A stretch of 64,000 nt of DNA from Onchocerca volvulus (Eukaryota; Nematoda; Chromadorea; Rhabditida; Onchocercidae), in NCBI GenBank assembly GCA_000499405.2, contig HG738137.1, forward strand, positions 18,126,581-18,190,580, given 5' to 3'. Under the pieces are notes generated by a model. The model did not search any database and was not told the DNA's origin. It was given only the letters and a program-made list of their open reading frames with translations. Below are positions 57,846-64,000 of this stretch, piece by piece. The position numbers and the translations under genes were made by a program. How positions within the stretch are numbered: position 1 is the stretch's first letter; the number at the start of each line of letters is the position of its first letter.

Positions 57846-60800
57846 TCAAATCTGTCAGATGTTCATTATGGATCTGACTTCGTCGGCATTTTCCTTAAAT
57901 GAAAGATATTGAATTTTGTTCAAATATAGAATAGTAACAATGGTATCCTATTTAAAAATAGAAAAGTAAAAACTTCATCATCTGCAAAAATAGAAATTTT
58001 AGTCTTTGCCCCGGTTTTATTTCACTGTTACAACTTTATTTCTATGTAATCGGATCTATATTTTTCAAAGATTTTTTTAACTTTATTATGATTCCAGTTA
58101 TCATTTACAGTTGGCTAGCGATTTTTGTTTAAAATTTTTTTTTCTTTAATTTAATTTAATTTAGTTGTGCTTGATGTATTTTTTTTTTTCATTCCAGATC
58201 TCTATATTTTCAGTATTTGTTCAAAACGATGATTCATTTATCGCTTTTGTCAACAAATCTTTAATCTTTTTCTGTTTTCAAAGTTTGTACATTCTGTCAA
58301 TCTTTACAGATTATATATACTTAAATTTAATATATAGAATTTGAATATATAAAGACCAAGTGACTTTGCAGCTGGTTCCAAAGAAAGTTATATAACATTG
58401 AATCAGTTACTATTATAATCATCCTAGTGATACTTGTTCTAAAATATTTGTAAAAAAAAAAAATGTTGGATTTGCCATTTCATCTCAGTTATATTAGGAA
58501 GTCATATCAGGAACTTCATCTCAGTCATATTAGGAAGTATTAGGACAAAAAAAAAAAAAAAAAAAAAAGTGTTTTGTTCTTATGGCGCGGTGCTTTGTTA
58601 GTTCTTCCTAGACGATTTCACTGTTTCTTGAAATTCGGTGATATAATTTATTAGAGATTACTATAAATACAAATTCCCGATCGTCTTTCGAAAAACTTTG
58701 AAGTTACATAAGACAGTTCATCCTTAATTTCATATTTCGAGTAGATAAAAGTTTCAGAAAAGTTGAAAAGTGGCATAATACCATATATCATGAGTTCAAA
58801 ATTAGTTTTTTTCAGACTTCATTTCATCATCCAGGTAAGCTATAAAGTTCCATCCTTCCCCTCATATATCTGCTATATATGCTACAATATAGCTAATAAA
58901 TTTGTTGTCTAAAAATCAATTTGTTCTATAATCTTTTTATTTTTATAGTTTTAAAAATGCATTGCTCTATTTACAAATATCATTTTTTAAATATCAAAGC
59001 TAAATTATTATCTTTATGATCTGTAAGCTATACATATCTTGGGCTTGAGTTATAAACAACTATTCAAATGGGTTATCATCAATGAGCATATCTTCACTAC
59101 TTTGTGGATTGATAAAAAGATTCCTCAAATAATGATAATGCCAGAAGTGCAAAAATTCTTTAAAATGACGAAATTAAACAGGATTAAAGCAGAAAATCGA
59201 TAAAAATAGAAGAAGTAATACAGCATAACATCACTGATGTTTAGTTTTTAATATGTTTGAAAGATTTCGCTCCAAATGCATAAATTTCCCAGTTTAATCA
59301 CGCAATGAATTCTATGATTAGGTATCTCTTATTGGATTTGAAAAAAAAGAAATTGGCAGAAACTTCACTTTCTGAATAACATTACATCCACTCTAATAAC
59401 AAGCTTTTTATAAATTCAGATCTCTTACTGTATTTCGGACGATCTGTGTAGGAAATGAAGAATTTCCTTAAAAATAATGACATGAATTCTAATTTTCAAC
59501 GTCACAAATGTCGTTTTAGTGCAAGGAGATAATTTATTTTCTGCTATCCAAAAAGTAACGATGATTTCTTAACAAGTTAATGGAAAGTGGCATTATCGAA
59601 CAGTGCATTTTAATATAAAGATCATAGTTATTAGTTGAAAACGAACATTGTCGGAAAAATTTGGAGGATATAATTAAAATAAGCAAGGAGTGTTAAAGGT
59701 CAAGAAGATAGTTTCAAATACACCAACAAGCCGATTAACATGTTTTCCGCCAAAACGATAAACATGTTTACCATCAAAAAGAGAAACATGTTTACCTTTC
59801 TGTTTATGTTTATGTTTTATCAATAAACATGTTTGTCAACTTGTTAGTTCATTTTTCCGATTTTTCCGACAGATGCATAATATTATACTACTTCCAGAAG
59901 CTTGTATAATTCTTTTGTTTTTCTCGAATTTTTTTAATGAACTAAAGAAATGAAGCGAAAATGATTCGAGTGAAATCCGAGAATATGGACATTATGTTAC
60001 TTTATTATTATGCAACATATTCATAAAAGCTTCACAAAAAAGAAAAAAAAAACAGCATCTAAAAACAAAGGAATTTAATTAATGAATAATGATTTAACAA
60101 CTGCCATTACTGTTTTTTCTTGATACTTTTATTTTACATTTTCTAAAAGATTATTATCTGCTTTATCAGACAAACAATCTAATTTTTAAATTCATGTTTT
60201 TGTAATGAACGCATTGACTGCATTATCAGTCATAAACTATTTAGCAAACAATTTGCTGAAAACAGGTTTCTACGAACTGTTTTTATATGTTAATACTTAT
60301 GAGAAAACGGAAACATCAAAAGAATAGTTTCAAAAGTGGTTTTATTTTTTTAAGTGGCATTCATTTATTGCTGCCATCAAGAAGAGGATGAGAGCACAAA
60401 GTAAATGAAATCGGTAGGTGAACGAAAGAGTGGAACAATTTCGAACGGTACCCATTTGAAGATCGCATTAATACAAGAAATGCAATGTTTACAGGTTTGT
60501 TAAATATTCAGAAATATGAAAAATCGCTAATCGGGAGATAATTAACAATTTCCTTATTCTAAGTAATTTTCATATTATATTGTTTTTTTGTTGCATTAAA
60601 AATAGGATGAGAAAATTCACTTAACTTTGATTTAACATTAAAAGAGATGATTTTTTCTTAAATTGTCAAAAAGAAAGCATCTTTTAATTCTCTTCACGAT
60701 TTGTCAATTTTAAGTAACTTTCTGAATCAGTGCTTTCCATTTCACATCATTTAGTTGCTGTAGATTCAATAAAACGGTATAATGCTGTCTTCTATTACTA

Positions 60801-61134
60801 ATTTTATTTCAGAAACTTTATAGCCCTGTTAAACTGGTATTATTATGCACTTTTACGAGGAAATTCGAAAACATAATTTATCTTTTAACTTTCAAAAGCT
60901 TGCTGAAGTAATTTCGCGAATAGCAAACTAGCTTGTATTATTTTCCTAACTTTATATTTTACATTAAAATGAAATACATGTACAGCGAATACTGGGACAA
61001 AAGCTTTTTTTTATCACAACAATTTTTAAAATGCAATATGAATAGCAGGCAGAATTGATTATCACCGAAGGAATGTGACAATGTGTCCTTAATCCATTTG
61101 ATAAAGTTAAATAAAGTTAAAATCATGAGCTGAT
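57846..61134. other. Convergent intergenic region
   Basis: About 3.3 kb between the plus-strand MBOAT copy B and the minus-strand collagen, holding both 3' flanks. Apart from the AAACATGTTT cluster (59736-59834) and A/T runs (58449-58461, 58547-58567) I see nothing recognisable, and no exon. Confidence 0.5.
59736..59834. promoter_or_regulatory. Cluster of four AAACATGTTT-type palindromes
   Basis: Perfect AAACATGTTT at 59760-59769, 59784-59793 and 59825-59834, plus TAACATGTTT at 59736-59745. Two are followed by AC and so also contain TGTTTAC (59765-59771, 59789-59795), the FOXO/DAF-16-type core. AAACATGTTT fits the p53-family half-site RRRCWWGYYY. Site identity is sequence-only; binding is not shown. 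Confidence 0.4.
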
Positions 61135-63642
61135 TTATCGTCGAGTACCATCCTCGAAAAAGACACCACCGTCGATAGCGCAATATTTCGGACAGATACC
61201 CTTTTCACCGGGTACTCCAGGTGCTCCAGGTTGTCCTGGTTCTCCAGGTGGGCCATCGGCACCGGGCTGTCCTGGTGGTCCGGGTGGTCCTTTTGGTCCT
61301 GGTGGTCCCGGTGGTCCATCGGCACCTGGTATTCCTGGCGGACCTGGTGGCCCAGGTGATCCTATATCACCTAAAATATTTACATAAGCTTCATATTCAC
61401 TCCCATATTTGATATAAATTTCCTTCATTGTGACTGAACTGTTTTTTCCACAATTTTAAATCGTAGAATTACCTGGTGGTCCAGGTTCTCCTGGAATAAG
61501 ACCTTCGCTCGGCGCATCCTCTCCTGGCGGACCAGGTGGTCCTTGTGGTCCAGGTTCTCCAGGTGGTCCTGGCGGTCCTTTCGGTCCTACTGGACCCGGT
61601 GCTCCAACTCCACCTGGTTGTCCCGGTGTTCCGTCTGGTCCTGCATCTCCAGGTGGTCCTGGTGGCCCAGGTGGCCCAGGCGGACCAGGTGGACACGGCT
61701 GACATGGTGGTGGTGTAACTGGTTCACATGGTTGACCTGGCGGTCTTCCTGGACTTCCGGGCCTTCCTGGTGCACCAGGCCTATAATAAATAGAGTAGAG
61801 TAAAATTATAACTATAAACTATTTTAAATTCTAAGACAAAGAGTAAAAAACAAAATCGGTAACAATTCAAATTTGCCCATCGAATCGAATAATTTTCAGT
61901 TATAAAATACAAGTAATTTTAGCAATGAATTTAGCAAAAATTTTGAGTTACCTTCCAGGTTTTCCAGGTCTACCTGGTGTTCCTTTTGGACCTGGCGGAC
62001 CCGGTAAACAACATTCCTCGCAACCTTCTTGACCAGCAGCAGCGGCAGCAGCAGCAGCTCCACTTTCAACTTCTTGTTCTTGAACGACATCGTATCCTGC
62101 TTGCCTAGCAGTACGATTTTTATTAATCGGCATTTGCCTCAAATGACCTACTTCCTTCCAGATATCTTTTGCCGATCCCTGCAAATTAAAAAATTGTTGA
62201 GAAATGCATCAGAATAACCTTAGGCGCAGCAATTTTTCAACAAATCACGACAGCTTTCAGATGATCTAATTTTATTTTATTTTTCAGCCTGATTTCTAAG
62301 ATTTTCTCACCCATCATCGAACTTGTATTTCAATATAATGCTCAAAGAGACAGATTGTTTCAAACCATATAGTTTAAATGATCGTGAGGTCAGTTTTTCA
62401 ACAGTAAATTCATTGAAAATGACAATTTTTGATATTTCATTAGCGCACTCATGGTATTTCTATCAATTATATCACTTTATCCTAAATACAAATTTATCCA
62501 TCATCCCTCTTTTTGCTTTCCGCAGAAGGAAATCAATCATATAAGTCTCCCTTTTTACTTCTCTCTTCAATCTCTTGTCCTCTTCGATTCGCCTTTCTTA
62601 TCTATGAATTCTTCGTTCTTTAATGGCCAATTAAAGTTAATTTCATATAGAATGCAATCAGAACGAGTATCAGATAGGTATCGCATAAAAACATTTGTCA
62701 TACAAAGTGTACAGATGCATGGAAGTGCCGCAATTGTTTTATAAATTTCACAACTTTTTCTTTTATATTTTAGAAAAGTGCAAAATTTGTTAACATTTCT
62801 TTGTACCATATTTCACTTTTTTCAAGAAATGATGTCAGTTCATATTTTCAAGAAAATAAATTTGTTATTTAGGAGACCCATTGCATTAAAATGATGACGA
62901 TGATGGAATTAATAAATCAACTAATTTTCTAAAATAGCAATCTTCTTCTAGAAATTTTTATGGTAAGAAAATCTCTAAGCGTAAATTATCCTTCCAAAAG
63001 AGTTTTTGTTGTCATTTGCCTGTCCTGATCTGTACGACCTATATTACAGTATCTCAAATCAATTTATTCAGTTTATTTATCCCATACACCTCGCATTTTC
63101 GCATTTCATATTATTGATTAGTAGAAAGTGCAAAAACTAAGATAGTTTTGCTGCAATATCAAAATTTAGCTACTACAAAGACCGTATTCAGCAAAATAAA
63201 GTTCCTTCTAATAATTCGAAAGCTAAAGTCTATTATAAAAATAGAAATAACCAATTATTGAACAAATCAAAATTTAATAGAAAGATTGTTAATACTGTAA
63301 ACTTAGGTTAGAAATAGATACCAAAATGATTCTCGTACTTTTGGTACTATGTTGAGAATGTCTTCAACATTTGCTAATTGATTTTTGATCTTACGAAATT
63401 TTGTTAAATGAGTATGTTCCTATTATATTTATTAAATGAGTATGTTCTTAAGAAATTAAGGCTTAATTTCTCGGACTTACTTTGCAATAATTAATTTCGG
63501 ATCGCATTTGTCGTCGAACATGATAGATATAATTGTATACCATTGGTAACGTTACACATACTGATAATACGGCAACAGTAGAAAATGTCACCGCGGCATA
63601 AGAGACAAATTTGTAAGCCTTTATACGGCTATCGAAATCCAT
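61135..63642 (-). CDS. Cuticle collagen
   Basis: An extracellular structural collagen of the nematode cuticle, secreted by the hypodermis. Four exons in transcript order: 63642-63481, 62178-61952, 61780-61473, 61370-61135 (TAA), 310 residues, a usual length. N terminus: short cytosolic part and a hydrophobic signal-anchor ([20 protein letters not shown], about residues 14-33), then [19 protein letters not shown] typical of the family. RTAR near residue 80 fits a furin/BLI-4-type RXXR site. An eight-Ala run precedes a Cys cluster (GCEECCLPG), then Gly-X-Y blocks broken by a Cys-rich linker ([16 protein letters not shown]) and by [10 protein letters not shown]. The C-terminal domain [19 protein letters not shown] is the conserved nematode cuticle-collagen ending. 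Intron 1 is large (1.3 kb). Orthology to one C. elegans col gene cannot be settled by eye. Confidence 0.95.
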
Positions 63643-64000
63643 CAGAACAGATCAATGGAGCCTAGGTTTCTCGTGAATTTTACTACTATTATTTCTGCTG
63701 CTACTAGGCGTAATTGATACTGATACTCATGCAATTTTCTTCGCTATTTATAGGGATTTTTTTTATTGGGACACTTAAGAACCAATCATTCCTGACCGGA
63801 TCATACAATAAGGCGGAACGAACACAAATAGCTGGGCGGAGTTGTCGCAATACAGGTTTATTATATTTGAAAGAGAAGGACATCCATTCATTTTTACTTT
63901 TTTTTTTCTGAAAATTTCTGAAAAAAAAAAGTTTTTTTATAAGTTCTTTTTTTTTTTTTTGATATAATTACTGTATCTTTCTTTTCTCATTCTTTCTATT
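63643..64000. other. Collagen promoter region to window end
   Basis: Holds the collagen TATA box and T-rich tracts (63891-63907, 63948-63960). A short plus-strand open frame at 63714-63911 overlaps the promoter and has no motif. No second gene is supported. Confidence 0.5.
63744..63753 (-). promoter_or_regulatory. TATA box of the collagen gene
   Basis: CTATAAATAG on the coding strand, about 100 bases upstream of the collagen ATG, in the position expected for a strong TATA-driven moult-stage collagen promoter. The 110-base leader is short. Confidence 0.6.

Noticed and set aside
61221..61803. Several overlapping open frames on both strands
   Set aside because: They are shadows of the Gly-X-Y repeat in the collagen exons. 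Only the minus-strand frame with Gly every third residue is real.

Overview
The window looks like nuclear DNA of a parasitic nematode, most likely a filarial worm. It is strongly AT-rich, has small phase-consistent introns with GT..AG borders and T-rich acceptors, and carries a typical nematode cuticle collagen. I see no bacterial-style intronless genes, so no Wolbachia-derived block, and no virus or transposase gene.

Layout. (1) 42-4607, plus: the last eleven exons of Mediator subunit MED14; the gene starts left of the window. (2) 6548-7660, plus: a complete three-exon Flower-type tetraspan membrane protein. (3) 9463-11546, minus: a six-exon dimethylarginine dimethylaminohydrolase (DDAH) homologue that has lost the catalytic Cys and His. 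(4) 12345-18526, minus: a complete thirteen-exon RECQL (RecQ1-type) helicase, just upstream of the DDAH gene on the same strand. (5) 20288-22795, minus: an odd-skipped/OSR zinc-finger transcription factor, 5' end uncertain. (6) About 22.8-45.7 kb: a roughly 23 kb stretch with no recognisable gene, only microsatellites, GC-richer islands, a TGCATG cluster and a few unproven small reading frames. A large noncoding flank is what one expects next to a developmental transcription factor. (7) 45776-50244 and 52559-57845, plus: two tandem, 474-residue MBOAT1/2-type lysophospholipid acyltransferase genes with identical twelve-exon architecture and a near-identical 3' block that suggests gene conversion. 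(8) 57846-61134: intergenic, with a cluster of AAACATGTTT palindromes. (9) 61135-63642, minus: a complete four-exon cuticle collagen with a TATA box.

The genes belong to unrelated processes: transcription (MED14, odd-skipped), genome maintenance (RECQL), membrane trafficking or lipid remodelling (Flower, MBOAT pair) and cuticle (collagen). I see no dedicated multigene system. The most unusual items are the apparent DDAH pseudoenzyme, the patchwork MBOAT duplication and the palindrome cluster. Exon borders were placed by hand from reading frame, family alignment from memory and splice-site consensus. Every multi-exon model given keeps frame across all junctions, except where stated as uncertain.
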